Assembly: GCF_023502395.1 (NCBI RefSeq)
Contig: NZ_JAMFMB010000014.1
Coordinates: 51,982 to 115,981, forward strand
Direction of reading: 5' to 3'
From: Ruegeria spongiae
Lineage (GTDB): Bacteria > Pseudomonadota > Alphaproteobacteria > Rhodobacterales > Rhodobacteraceae
Length of the DNA stretch: 64,000 nt
A program made the position numbers and the translations under genes. The notes beneath the pieces are model-generated. The model had not been told where the DNA came from, made no database searches, and saw nothing but the letters and a program-made list of their open reading frames with translations. Positions 45,491-54,044 of this stretch are shown piece by piece (position 1 is the stretch's first letter; each line of letters opens with the position of its first letter).

Positions 45491-45985
45491 CTAACGCACA
45501 AGCCGTTCATCCAGCGCTGCCTTGACGCGGGGCGGCACGAATTTCGACACGTCGCCACCCAGCCGCGCGATTTCCTTGACCAATTTCGAGGCAATCGCCT
45601 GATGCCGCAGATCAGCCATCAGGAACACGGTCTCGATCGTGTTGTCCAGCGCCCGGTTCATGCCGACCATCTGGTATTCATACTCAAAATCGGCAACCGC
45701 ACGCAGACCACGCACGATGGTCTGGGCGCCCACATCGCGGGCGCAATCTATCAGCAGATTCTCAAACGGATGCACCACGATTTCGGTGCCCGTCTCGGCG
45801 CTGAGGGCGACACATTCGGCCTCGATCATGGCGACACGCTCTTCCAGCGTGAACAATGGGCCCTTGTCCCGGTTGATCGCAACACCAATCACCAGCCGGT
45901 CCACCATCAAAGCCGCCCGGCGAATGATGTCGACATGACCCAGCGTGATCGGGTCAAAGGTTCCGGGATATAAAGCAGTTCTCAT
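45491..45985 (-). CDS. coaD: Phosphopantetheine adenylyltransferase
   Basis: A 164-residue nucleotidyltransferase catalysing the fourth step of coenzyme A synthesis (4'-phosphopantetheine plus ATP to dephospho-CoA). The first motif is ALYPGTFDPITLGHVDII (substrate and HxGH-type TLGH). The others are NRDKGPLFTLEERV, VRGLRAVADFEYEYQM and FLMADLRHQAIASKLVKEIA. The ATG at 45985 fits the family; the frame is open 20 codons upstream. It is cytoplasmic and hexameric in known cases. Confidence 0.96.
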   Translation of the reverse strand: MRTALYPGTFDPITLGHVDIIRRAALMVDRLVIGVAINRDKGPLFTLEERVAMIEAECVALSAETGTEIVVHPFENLLIDCARDVGAQTIVRGLRAVADFEYEYQMVGMNRALDNTIETVFLMADLRHQAIASKLVKEIARLGGDVSKFVPPRVKAALDERLVR

Positions 45986-46054
45986 GGCAGGCCTCTGCGC
46001 AACAAAATTGCGCCGCAAAGAACCACATGCGGCCTGCAAGCGCAATGCGGCAAA

Positions 46055-46489
46055 TCAGTGCCCCATGATCATGCCCTGAAGCGCGTCCTTTTCCATTGCA
46101 AGTTCAGCCAATTGCGCCTTGACTGCATCCCCCAGCGTCACGATCCCGACCAGTTTGCCGTCCTCAAGCACCGGCATGTGGCGGAACCGCCCCTCGGTCA
46201 TCTGTTGCAGAACGTCCTGAACGCTCGCCTCGCGGCTGCAGGTCACCAGGTTGCTGGTCATGTAGGCGCTGACAGGTTGGGTCAGGCAGCCGCTGCCGCT
46301 GGCGGCAAGTTCACGCACGATGTCGCGTTCCGACAGGATGCCGTCCGGCGTTTCCCCATCATCCGAGACCACCACCGTACCGATCCGTTTCTCGGCCAGA
46401 ACCTGTGCTGCCTCGGACACCAATGTCGACGTCTTGACAGTCACCACTCCGGAACCGGTCTTGGATTTCAGGATTGCCTGGACAAGCAT
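46055..46489 (-). CDS. CBS-domain protein
   Basis: A 144-residue protein consisting of two CBS motifs (about 8-65 and 73-130): TLVSEAAQVLAEKRIGTVVV and ASVQDVLQQMTEGRFRHMPV, each followed by the GIL/GIV-type linker. Paired CBS domains bind adenosyl nucleotides and usually regulate other proteins. No attached catalytic domain is present. It is monocistronic between coaD and a LysR gene. Confidence 0.87.
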   Translation of the reverse strand: MLVQAILKSKTGSGVVTVKTSTLVSEAAQVLAEKRIGTVVVSDDGETPDGILSERDIVRELAASGSGCLTQPVSAYMTSNLVTCSREASVQDVLQQMTEGRFRHMPVLEDGKLVGIVTLGDAVKAQLAELAMEKDALQGMIMGH

Positions 46490-46549
46490 TTGCGTTACCT
46501 CGGTATTATTTCCCGTATGCCCCGAGCGTTGCCCCTTGGCCGCGTCCTG

Positions 46550-47446
46550 TCAAGTCAACCCTTCCAACCGGGCCACTTCGTCGCGAATCCCGGTGCTCAG
46601 GGCGGCGGCAAAGCGGTTCAGCCGCTCGCTGCGCTGGTCGCCCTGGTGGCGCACCAGATAGAAGCTGCGGGTCAGGCTGATCTCCTCGGTCAGAAATTTG
46701 CGCAGGTCCGGGTGAAACGGCAGGGTGAAATCATGGGCAACGCCGACGCCCGAGCCATGCGACATCTGCCGCAACTGCACCGAGACCGAGTTCGAGGCCA
46801 GCGCCACCCGCTGGATACCAATATCGTTGAGGTAGTCCAACTCGCGGTCAAAGATCATGTCGGGAATATAACCGATCATCCGGTGCCCGCGCAGGTCGGC
46901 GACACTGTGGATCGGCGGATGGGTCGCAAGATAGCGCCGCGTGGCCACGATGTGCAGCTTGTAGTCGCAGATCTTCTGCACCAGCAACTGCCCCGCCGTG
47001 GGGGCGCTGACGGTGATCGCCATATCCGCTTCGCGCCGCGACAGGTTGATAATGCGCGGCAGAGCCAGGATCTGAATGTCGAGATCGGGGTTTTCATCGC
47101 AGATACGGGCGCAAACCTGCGGCAGCAGGTAGTTGGCGCTGCCATCCGGTGCGCCGATGCGGATTTGCCCGGTCAATGTCTCGGCGGGCCCCGCCATCGC
47201 GCCCGCAGCGGCGCGCATCGCCTCTTCCGCCTGCTCGCCATGGCTCAGCAGCCGCTCTCCGGCAGCACTCAGCACATAGCCTTGCGGCGACTTGGTAAAT
47301 AGCGGCGCGTCCAGCGCGGCCTCCAAACGGGCGATCCGTCGTCCCACCGTGGCCGGGTCCAGCTTCAGCAGCCGTCCGGCACCAGACAGGCTCTGCTCGC
47401 GCGCCACGGTCAGAAACACTTTCATGTCGTCCCAATTCGGCTCCAT
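46550..47446 (-). CDS. LysR-family regulator divergent from mmsA
   Basis: A 298-residue regulator with the N-terminal helix-turn-helix (MKVFLTVAREQSLSGAGRLL, LDPATVGRRIARLE) and a C-terminal effector-binding domain (~92-295). It is divergent from the methylmalonate-semialdehyde dehydrogenase gene with about 105 bases between them. The arrangement suggests it controls valine or inositol-type catabolism in response to an intermediate. The start at 47446 (MEPNWDD) is preferred over one codon set upstream. Confidence 0.85.
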   Translation of the reverse strand: MEPNWDDMKVFLTVAREQSLSGAGRLLKLDPATVGRRIARLEAALDAPLFTKSPQGYVLSAAGERLLSHGEQAEEAMRAAAGAMAGPAETLTGQIRIGAPDGSANYLLPQVCARICDENPDLDIQILALPRIINLSRREADMAITVSAPTAGQLLVQKICDYKLHIVATRRYLATHPPIHSVADLRGHRMIGYIPDMIFDRELDYLNDIGIQRVALASNSVSVQLRQMSHGSGVGVAHDFTLPFHPDLRKFLTEEISLTRSFYLVRHQGDQRSERLNRFAAALSTGIRDEVARLEGLT

Positions 47447-47466
47447 GGCGCCCATACCTGAATTTC

Positions 47467-47512
47467 TGCAAAACCGCTTTGGAACATTGCCTCTGTTCAG
47501 GGGATTTTTGCA
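47467..47512. promoter_or_regulatory. Paired TGCAAAA/TTTTGCA sites between LysR gene and mmsA
   Basis: TGCAAAA (47467-47473) and TTTTGCA (47506-47512) form an inverted pair in the divergent promoter region. It may be a LysR operator, since half-sites of this kind often flank such promoters. Assigned by symmetry alone. Confidence 0.25.
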
Positions 47513-47551
47513 AGCCTATGGTGGCCCCAAATTGAACCGGAGGAGTCTGAG

Positions 47552-49051
47552 ATGCAGGAACTGTCCCACTTCATCAATGGCGCGTATGTCGCCGGAGCGT
47601 CCGGCCGTTTTGCCGATGTCTTCAACCCCGCCACCGGCGAAGTGCAGTCGCGATGCCCGATGGCCAGCGTGGCCGAGACCACCGCAGCCATTGAAAAGGC
47701 CGCAGCCGCGCAACCCGTCTGGGGTGCCACCAACCCGCAAAAACGCGCCCGCGTGATGATGGCGATGGTCGGGCTGATGAACCGCGACATGGACAAGCTG
47801 GCCGAGGCGCTCAGCCGCGAGCATGGCAAAACCCTGCCCGACGCCAAGGGCGATCTGCAGCGCGGGCTCGAGGTGATCGAATACTGCATCGGCGCACCTC
47901 AGATGCTGAAGGGCGAGTACACCGACAGCGCCGGCCCCGGCATCGACATGTACTCGATGCGCCAGCCGCTGGGCGTCGTGGCGTCGATCATGCCGTTCAA
48001 CTTCCCCGCCATGATGCCGCTGTGGCATGTCGGTCCCGCGCTGGCCTGCGGCAACGCCGTGGTGCTGAAACCTTCCGAACGTGATCCGTCGGTGCCGCTG
48101 ATGCTGGCCGAACTCTTCGTCGAGGCCGGACTGCCCAAGGGCGTGTTCCAGGTCGTCAACGGCGACAAAGAAGCGGTCGACACCCTGCTGGACAGCGAGA
48201 TTATTCAGGGTGTCTCCTTTGTGGGGTCAACCCCGATCGCGCAGTATATTTATTCCCGCGCCACCGCGAACGGCAAACGCGCGCAGTGCTTTGGCGGTGC
48301 CAAGAACCACATGATCGTGATGCCCGATGCCGATATGGATCAGGCCGCCGACGCGCTGGTGGGTGCCGGTTTCGGCGCTGCGGGCGAGCGGTGCATGGCC
48401 GTTTCGGTTGCCGTGCCGGTGGGCGAGGAAACCGCCGACGCCCTGATCGAGAAACTGATTCCCCGCATCGAAAAGCTCAAGGTCGGCCCCTACACCTCAG
48501 GCGACGATGTCGATATGGGTCCGGTCGTGACGCGCGAAGCCAAAGAGCGGATCATGGGCCTGATCCAGTCCGGTGTCGATCAGGGGGCAGACCTGGTGGT
48601 CGACAACCGCGACTTCAGCCTGCAAGGCTACGAGGACGGCTTTTTTGTCGGCCCGCACCTTTTTGATCGCGTGACCCCCGACATGGACATCTACAAGCAG
48701 GAGATCTTCGGCCCGGTTCTGTCCACCGTCCGCGCGGGCTCCTATGAAGAGGCCATCGGTCTGGCAATGGATCACGAATACGGTAACGGCACCGCAATCT
48801 ATACCCGCGACGGCGACACCGCCCGCGATTTCGCCAGCCGTATCAATATCGGCATGGTCGGCATCAACGTCCCGATCCCGGTGCCGCTGGCCTATCACAC
48901 CTTTGGCGGCTGGAAGAAATCCATGTTCGGCGACCTCAACCAGCACGGGCCGGACTCGTTCAAATTCTACACCCGCACCAAAACCGTCACCGCGCGCTGG
49001 CCCTCGGGCATCAAGGAAGGCGGCGAGTTCAACTTCAAGGCCATGGACTGA
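47552..49051 (+). CDS. mmsA: CoA-acylating methylmalonate-semialdehyde dehydrogenase
   Basis: A 499-residue aldehyde dehydrogenase that converts methylmalonate semialdehyde to propionyl-CoA in valine and inositol breakdown, using NAD and CoA. The family motifs are visible: PFNFPAMMPLWHVGPALACG, the NAD-site segment VSFVGSTPIAQYI, and the catalytic Cys in AAGERCMAVSVAV. Ends in GDLNQHGPDSFKFYTRTK, typical of MmsA. The start follows GGAGGAG. It is divergent from its likely LysR regulator. Confidence 0.96.
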   Translation: MQELSHFINGAYVAGASGRFADVFNPATGEVQSRCPMASVAETTAAIEKAAAAQPVWGATNPQKRARVMMAMVGLMNRDMDKLAEALSREHGKTLPDAKGDLQRGLEVIEYCIGAPQMLKGEYTDSAGPGIDMYSMRQPLGVVASIMPFNFPAMMPLWHVGPALACGNAVVLKPSERDPSVPLMLAELFVEAGLPKGVFQVVNGDKEAVDTLLDSEIIQGVSFVGSTPIAQYIYSRATANGKRAQCFGGAKNHMIVMPDADMDQAADALVGAGFGAAGERCMAVSVAVPVGEETADALIEKLIPRIEKLKVGPYTSGDDVDMGPVVTREAKERIMGLIQSGVDQGADLVVDNRDFSLQGYEDGFFVGPHLFDRVTPDMDIYKQEIFGPVLSTVRAGSYEEAIGLAMDHEYGNGTAIYTRDGDTARDFASRINIGMVGINVPIPVPLAYHTFGGWKKSMFGDLNQHGPDSFKFYTRTKTVTARWPSGIKEGGEFNFKAMD

Positions 49052-49165
49052 CGTGACGACAATTGCTGCCCGGCCTCCTGCCGGGCGGCAATCACGCTCT
49101 TTTCATCAGCCCCCTCTGGTCAGACGCCGCCCGAGCCCCTATTTTCCCCGCGAAGAATTGAGCAG

Positions 49166-49780
49166 ATGATGGAGGCAGCTTTGCCGAATTCCCGGATTAC
49201 CCGCCGCGGCGCCCTGCTGGGCGTTGCCGCCACCCTTGCAACCCCGGCCCTGGTGCGCGCCCAAAGCAGCGACGCCTTCCCGCAGACCGAACAACCCATC
49301 AGCACGCAGGTGCCGGTGAACCGCAACGTCTCGTCCTTCCGCCGCCAGAACTGGCAGGACCATTTCGACACGCTGGGCAAGGGCGCCCTGCTGGCCGACA
49401 TCACCAGCCGCGCGGTGCATTACTGGGGACCGAACGGCGAATATCGCCTGTTCCCGTCCTCGGTCCCGATGAGCGAGGAACTGACCAAGCGCGGCTATAC
49501 CAAAGTGGTGCGCAAGACCGAAAACCCAAGCTGGACTCCCACCGCCAGCATGCGCGAACGCGACCCGGACCTGCCGATCCGGATGGATGGAGGCGACCCC
49601 GGCAACCCGCTGGGCACCCGCGCGATGTATCTGGACTGGCCCGCCTATCTGGTACACGGCACCCACGACACCCGTAAAATCGGCCGGATGAGCTCATCCG
49701 GCTGCATCGGCCTCTATAACGAGCATGTGGAACAACTCTATCCGCTGGTCCAGATCGGCACCCAGGTGCGCCTGATCTGA
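49166..49780 (+). CDS. L,D-transpeptidase (YkuD family), exported
   Basis: A 204-residue periplasmic enzyme that forms 3-3 peptidoglycan crosslinks or attaches proteins to peptidoglycan. The twin-arginine-like signal is ITRRGALLGVAATLATPALVRA. The catalytic region has HGTHDTRKIG and the nucleophile Cys in MSSSGCIGLYNEHV. An ATG at 49166 gives five extra residues. A TTG at 49181 has a GGAGG site just upstream and may be the true start. It ends before a pair of hairpins. Confidence 0.87.
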   Translation: MMEAALPNSRITRRGALLGVAATLATPALVRAQSSDAFPQTEQPISTQVPVNRNVSSFRRQNWQDHFDTLGKGALLADITSRAVHYWGPNGEYRLFPSSVPMSEELTKRGYTKVVRKTENPSWTPTASMRERDPDLPIRMDGGDPGNPLGTRAMYLDWPAYLVHGTHDTRKIGRMSSSGCIGLYNEHVEQLYPLVQIGTQVRLI

Positions 49781-49812
49781 AGCGCTTCATCCGATAGAAA
49801 ACGCACCCGGGC

Positions 49813-49829
49813 CTGGGGCAACGCCCCAG
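49813..49829 (+). terminator. Short hairpin after the L,D-transpeptidase gene
   Basis: CTGGGGC/GCCCCAG with loop AAC, 33 bases after the stop. There is no T run, so it may be a weak or Rho-aided terminator. Confidence 0.35.
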
Positions 49830-49853
49830 CGCCTGCGTGGCGTGAACGCAAAC

Positions 49854-49875
49854 AAAAAAAGCGCGCCGCAGGCGC
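49854..49875 (-). terminator. Terminator after the methyltransferase gene
   Basis: On the minus strand GCGCC/GGCGC with loop TGC is followed by a GC and then seven T (complement of the A run at 49854-49860). It lies about 20 bases past the stop at 49897. Confidence 0.65.
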
Positions 49876-49896
49876 TCCTTTTCGAAACAGCCCCGT

Positions 49897-50748
49897 TCAG
49901 CGTTTACGCACCCACAGGCTCTGCGCCCGCCCGCCCTGCAGAAACGGCAGCGCCGGCACTGCGTCGGGGCGCTCCTGCTGCAGGTAATATCCAGGCCAGA
50001 GCATCTCATACCCACCGCCCTGCAACAGCACATGCAGCATGTATTGCTCGCCCCATGACGGACAGTCATAGAAAAACCGTTTGGGGTATTCATAGGGCAG
50101 AAAAACATCATGCACATGAATCACCACGCCCGGTGCCAATTGCGGAATGATGTTGCAGAACAGATGCGCCACGTCATTGCCCAGCCGCACCTGATGGCTG
50201 GAATCGATAAACAAGACATCCCCCGCCTCCAGCGTCGAAAACAGCGCCGGATCGACCTCTTCCACCCGCTTCTGCTCGAACGTATCCACCACATGGGCGA
50301 TATCGGCGCGCGGATAGGGATCGATGGCGGTGATCTGAGTCTCCAACCCGCCATCCAGCACCGCCTGCCGGGTCACACGGGTGGAATTGCCGCAGCCCAC
50401 CTCGATCACCCGCTTGGGCGCGAAGCGGCGGATCATCAGATAAAGCGCATCCGCATCCGGGCGGTCGTAATAGCCGTTCTGGGGCAGATAGCCGGTCCGG
50501 TTGCGGTCGGGATCCTGCAGCGCGCGCAGGCTCTCGGCATGGGTCTCATACTCCGCGACCAGCGGCGCGATATCGAACCCCTCCATCCCCGGAGACAAGG
50601 CATAGGCCGACCGCTTCAGCCCACCGCGACGCTCGAACGCCACAAGACGCTCGGTCTCGGCCATCTCGTCCATCCGGTCGATGAGTTTCACATCAAACGG
50701 GTCAAGCAAGGCATTGAGTTTCGGGAATTTCCGCTTTTTCTTCTTCAC
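49897..50748 (-). CDS. Class I SAM-dependent methyltransferase-like protein
   Basis: A 283-residue protein with the SAM-binding motif VIEVGCGNSTRVTRQ (motif I) at about residues 115-129 and an acidic loop ITAIDPYPRAD. A Lys-rich N-terminus (KKKKRKFPKLNALL) is unusual. DVLFIDSSHQVRLGNDV and VIHVHDVFLPYEYP suggest a methyltransferase of the family associated with cell-surface carbohydrate synthesis. The substrate is unknown. It is preceded on the same strand by the Hint/RTX gene, 68 bases away. Confidence 0.75.
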   Translation of the reverse strand: MKKKKRKFPKLNALLDPFDVKLIDRMDEMAETERLVAFERRGGLKRSAYALSPGMEGFDIAPLVAEYETHAESLRALQDPDRNRTGYLPQNGYYDRPDADALYLMIRRFAPKRVIEVGCGNSTRVTRQAVLDGGLETQITAIDPYPRADIAHVVDTFEQKRVEEVDPALFSTLEAGDVLFIDSSHQVRLGNDVAHLFCNIIPQLAPGVVIHVHDVFLPYEYPKRFFYDCPSWGEQYMLHVLLQGGGYEMLWPGYYLQQERPDAVPALPFLQGGRAQSLWVRKR

Positions 50749-50816
50749 GCCCTGCTCCTGATCCTGCGGGTTTCCGGCTCAATAGCGGGAAATACCGGGA
50801 TTTCAAACCCACACCG

Positions 50817-52094
50817 TCAGACCGTGCGACCCGAAACGCAGCGCGCCTGCAGCAGCGCGCCTTCAGCGTGGCGCACAAAGGGGCGGGCGGCTGCGATGGG
50901 GTCACCATTGGCAATTTCAGGAAAAAGCCCGACCAGTTCGTCGTAACACGCACGATCGGCCTGCAGGATGTGCTCACCCGCAAAGAAGCTTTCCAGCGGC
51001 GCGTTTTCACAGAACACGATCTCGTGGCGGTCAAACATCAGGTGGACATATGTGATGTGGTCGCAGGGCGCAGCGTGAATCCGATCGCCGTCACATAGAT
51101 GCCGGGCCGCACAGAGCACTTCTGGCGCGTGAAACAGCAGCTCACATCGCCAGCCCGAAAGCAGCACGCGATGCTGGGGCGAAACCCGGATCGGCCTGTC
51201 ATTGCCGATCGTACCGGTCGCAAACCGCACCGGTGCATGCCGGCCCCGCCCCTCTATACGGCGTCTGCCGATCCAGCGGATGGGCTGGGCCCCGTGATCG
51301 AGGGTTTCGACAAGATCGCCAACCTGCAGCGCTTCGATCACGTATTCACCCTCCGGGGTTCTGATCAGAGTGCCTTCGGTGAAACAGGCAATCTCGACGT
51401 TTTCGATGTTCTGATAGGTGAAGCTGTTTAGGTCGCCCGGTAGGCTGACTGTGCCGCCGGTAGAGCCTGGAAAGAACGGCCTTACGGTCGAGCCCTTGGG
51501 CACGATCAACGTATCGTTGTTGGCGCCGCCATCCACGAAACTGGTGTTCAGCCCGGCATGAATTTCATCGCGCCCGGCACCGCCATCCAGATTGCCGCTG
51601 CCGTCTTCGGCAAAGAGTGTATCGCGCCCAATGCCGCCGCTGAGGATATTGTTGCCCGAGCCGCCAAGCAGCACGTCACGGCCACGCCCGCCGATGATGT
51701 TGTTGTCTCCGACTCCGCCCTGCAGCGTGTCATTGCCACGACCACCATCAATCGCACCGCCAAGGCTGCCATCATCGGTGAAAGTGTCATTGCCCCGCCC
51801 GCCGGAATAGCCCCCCGCATTCAGCCCGACCGAGCCGCTGACATTGTCAGCATTGTTGTTGCCGGTATATTCCACGAACTCACTGAACGAGCCCGAGGCG
51901 ATATCGGAATTGGTGTAGGTGGTGACAGCGCCGGTATTGGTGTTGGTGAAGGTAATCGAGCTTCCGGTCATTGTGATCTGAAACGCGTTGCCGACGCCTG
52001 ACACGTCGATTGTGCTGTTCGGTCCGATATCAAGCCCGGCCCAGAAGGACGCATTGTTGATGTCGGCATTGGTCAGGGTCAGAAAAACAGGCAT
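50817..52094 (-). CDS. Hint-domain protein with RTX-like calcium-binding repeats
   Basis: A 425-residue protein. Residues ~95-190 hold degenerate RTX nonapeptide repeats (GGRGNDTL, GGRGRDVLLGG, GGIGRDTL, GGAGRDEI) that bind calcium and fold outside the cell. At Cys237 a Hint domain begins (CFTEGTLIRTPEGEYVIEAL, VGDLVETLDHG) and ends near 375. Hint domains are intein/hedgehog-like and can self-cleave. No N-terminal signal peptide is seen, as expected for type I secretion. Such Hint-RTX proteins are frequent in Roseobacters and their substrates or targets are unknown. The ATG at 52094 is preferred over one twelve codons upstream. Confidence 0.82.
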   Translation of the reverse strand: MPVFLTLTNADINNASFWAGLDIGPNSTIDVSGVGNAFQITMTGSSITFTNTNTGAVTTYTNSDIASGSFSEFVEYTGNNNADNVSGSVGLNAGGYSGGRGNDTFTDDGSLGGAIDGGRGNDTLQGGVGDNNIIGGRGRDVLLGGSGNNILSGGIGRDTLFAEDGSGNLDGGAGRDEIHAGLNTSFVDGGANNDTLIVPKGSTVRPFFPGSTGGTVSLPGDLNSFTYQNIENVEIACFTEGTLIRTPEGEYVIEALQVGDLVETLDHGAQPIRWIGRRRIEGRGRHAPVRFATGTIGNDRPIRVSPQHRVLLSGWRCELLFHAPEVLCAARHLCDGDRIHAAPCDHITYVHLMFDRHEIVFCENAPLESFFAGEHILQADRACYDELVGLFPEIANGDPIAAARPFVRHAEGALLQARCVSGRTV

Positions 52095-52247
52095 CTCGCG
52101 TCCCTCAAGGCAACCCGGAGCTACAGGCAACCATTCAAGCTGCCGCTACGATAGCAAGTGCATTGGGTTCGCGCCATATCAGGCATCACAACAAGGTTGA
52201 TCAGAGGGTTTTCAAACACCGCAAAGGCGGGCCGCCACATTATCCGC

Positions 52248-53120
52248 CTAGCCCTGCCCCCGAAACAGCCTTGTGGACGAGAACATCGCCTCCAACTCTT
52301 CGATCCGCTCCTTGCTCTGTTCCCAGCGCGCATCCTGAACCTCGGCGATCAGCGCCTCGACGATCAGCATCAACGCGAGGGTGCTGTCCCAGCTTGACGG
52401 CGCCTCGACCAGCGAGTTGAACGTATGGCGGGCCGAGCGGGCGATGGGCGAGCCCCATTGGTCGGTGAACAGCACCACCGTCACCCCGCGCTCCGAGGCG
52501 ATCTGCGCCAGTTTGGCCAGATGCGCCTCATACCGGCGGATGTCGAAGATCACCAGGACCGAGGCTTCGTCCATGTCCAGCAAATATTGCGGCCAGACAT
52601 TGGCGGAATTGCCCAGCATGGTCACATTGGGCCGGATGATCTGCATGTGGTTGTAGAGGTAATCGGCATTGGAGCGGGTGATGCGCCCGCCCACCACGTA
52701 AAGCGGACGCGCTGTATCGGCGAGCAAAGTGGCCACCGCGTCGAACATGCCCGTGTCGATCCGGTCAAGCGTGTGACGCATATTGGTCCAGGCGGTCTGG
52801 GCAAACCGGGTGAGCGGGTGTTCGGCCCCTTCGTCCACCACCCAGGCATCCCGCTTGGCGATCGGCTTCTTGATCTGCGCTGCCACCTCGTCGCGCAGGG
52901 CGTCCTGCAGCGCCGGAAACCCGTCGAACCCCAGCTTGCGCGCCATCCGGATCACGGTCGGGGTCGAGACGCTGGCGGCATTGGCAAGCTTGGTGATCGA
53001 TTGCAGCCCGCCCATCGGGTAATCCTGCAGCAGGATCGAGGCAAGCTGGCGCTCGGACGGCGTCAGCGCCTCCATCTCTTCCTGGATCTGTTGCTTGACG
53101 AGCTTGGTGGTCGGGGTCAC
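52248..53120 (-). CDS. MurR/RpiR-family transcriptional regulator
   Basis: A 290-residue regulator with an N-terminal helix-turn-helix (ALTPSERQLASILL, KLANAASVSTPTVIRMARKLG) and a C-terminal SIS domain (~130-260) that in this family binds phosphosugars. It uses a GTG start. It is divergent from the amidohydrolase-TRAP-amine run, with three copies of a CTGTAA motif in the intergenic region, so it is the likely regulator of that locus. The effector is unknown and may not be a sugar. Confidence 0.87.
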   Translation of the reverse strand: MTPTTKLVKQQIQEEMEALTPSERQLASILLQDYPMGGLQSITKLANAASVSTPTVIRMARKLGFDGFPALQDALRDEVAAQIKKPIAKRDAWVVDEGAEHPLTRFAQTAWTNMRHTLDRIDTGMFDAVATLLADTARPLYVVGGRITRSNADYLYNHMQIIRPNVTMLGNSANVWPQYLLDMDEASVLVIFDIRRYEAHLAKLAQIASERGVTVVLFTDQWGSPIARSARHTFNSLVEAPSSWDSTLALMLIVEALIAEVQDARWEQSKERIEELEAMFSSTRLFRGQG

Positions 53121-53144
53121 GGGCGGGCGTCCTGATTACGATTG

Positions 53145-53216
53145 TTACAGCCTATGCGGTTCTGTAATCATGTCTACAGAAATATTGTTGACAGTCAGCG
53201 CAAAGCTGTAACCAAT
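53145..53216. promoter_or_regulatory. RpiR operator candidates and promoter of the catabolic locus
   Basis: Three related sites: TTACAG (53145-53150, reverse of CTGTAA), CTGTAA (53162-53167, together an inverted repeat with an 11-base spacer), and CTGTAACCAAT (53206-53216), which nearly matches the complement of the first site extended (CTGTAACAAT). A TTGACA box is at 53188-53193. The third copy would cover the region of the -10 box and the start codon at 53215. The arrangement suggests repression by the divergent RpiR protein. Confidence 0.5.
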
Positions 53217-54009
53217 GCTACACATGGCAATTGATCCCGAGTCACCTCTGCTATCCTCGTTCGAAGGCCCGGCGGCGCGCGTGCTGAATGCGCGGGGCAG
53301 CGGCGCTGCCGTTCTGGTCTGCGAACACGCCAGCCGGTTCATCCCGGCAGCGCTGGATCGACTGGGGCTGGACGGTGAAGCGGCGCAGTCACACGCGGCC
53401 TGGGATGTCGGCGCGATGGAACTGGCGGTGGAGTTGATGGGCGCGCTGGATGCGCCTCTGGTCCATTCGCGGGTCAGCCGGCTGGTCTATGACTGCAACC
53501 GCCCGCCCGAGGCCGACAGCGCCGTTCCGGCGCGCAGCGAACGGTTCGACATACCGGGCAATCAGGGGCTGAGCCCGGCGCATCACGCGCAGCGGGTGCG
53601 CGATGTCTACATGCCATTCCGCGACCTTCTGGCCGAGGTTCTGACCGCGCACAAAAAGCCGCCTATACTCGTAACCATCCACAGTTTCACGCCCGTTTAC
53701 AACGGTGTACACCGCGATGTTGAACTTGGCATCCTGCATGATACGGATGACCGGGCGGCACAGGTGCTGCTGAAGCGATCCGCTGATTGCGGGCTGCGCG
53801 TGGCGTTGAACGAGCCATATTCTGCCCGCGACGGTGTGACCCATACATTGCGCGAGCACGCTGTTTCACGCGGGCAGCACAATGTGATGCTGGAATTGCG
53901 CAACGATCTGCTCGACACGCCCCGGGGCGTGAACCGGATCGCCGGGTTGCTGTCGCCAATGCTGACCGATCTGGTCTCGGATTTGTCACAAGAGGCGGCA
54001 TCATCATGA
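53215..54009 (+). CDS. N-formylglutamate amidohydrolase-like protein
   Basis: A 264-residue protein of the FGase family, zinc-dependent hydrolases classically removing formate from N-formylglutamate. Recognisable segments are VLVCEHASRFIP, HAAWDVGAMELA, YDCNRPPEADSA and VTIHSFTPVYNG (metal ligands). Here it heads a TRAP/amine operon with no histidine-degradation genes, so it may cleave another N-acyl or gamma-glutamyl product. ATG at 53215 or 53224. It ends in an ATGA overlap with a 12-codon frame that leads into dctQ. Confidence 0.82.
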   Translation: MLHMAIDPESPLLSSFEGPAARVLNARGSGAAVLVCEHASRFIPAALDRLGLDGEAAQSHAAWDVGAMELAVELMGALDAPLVHSRVSRLVYDCNRPPEADSAVPARSERFDIPGNQGLSPAHHAQRVRDVYMPFRDLLAEVLTAHKKPPILVTIHSFTPVYNGVHRDVELGILHDTDDRAAQVLLKRSADCGLRVALNEPYSARDGVTHTLREHAVSRGQHNVMLELRNDLLDTPRGVNRIAGLLSPMLTDLVSDLSQEAASS

Positions 54010-54044
54010 TCAAAGGCACCATGATCAAGGGTCCGGGGATTTGA
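54006..54044 (+). CDS. 12-codon mini-frame bridging the amidohydrolase and TRAP genes
   Basis: ATG at 54006 overlaps the amidohydrolase stop (ATGA), and its own stop overlaps the TTG start of dctQ (TTGA). It encodes MIKGTMIKGPGI. The most likely role is to carry terminating ribosomes across the 30-base gap and reinitiate on dctQ, not to make a functional peptide. No ribosome site of its own is clear. Confidence 0.4.
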   Translation: MIKGTMIKGPGI

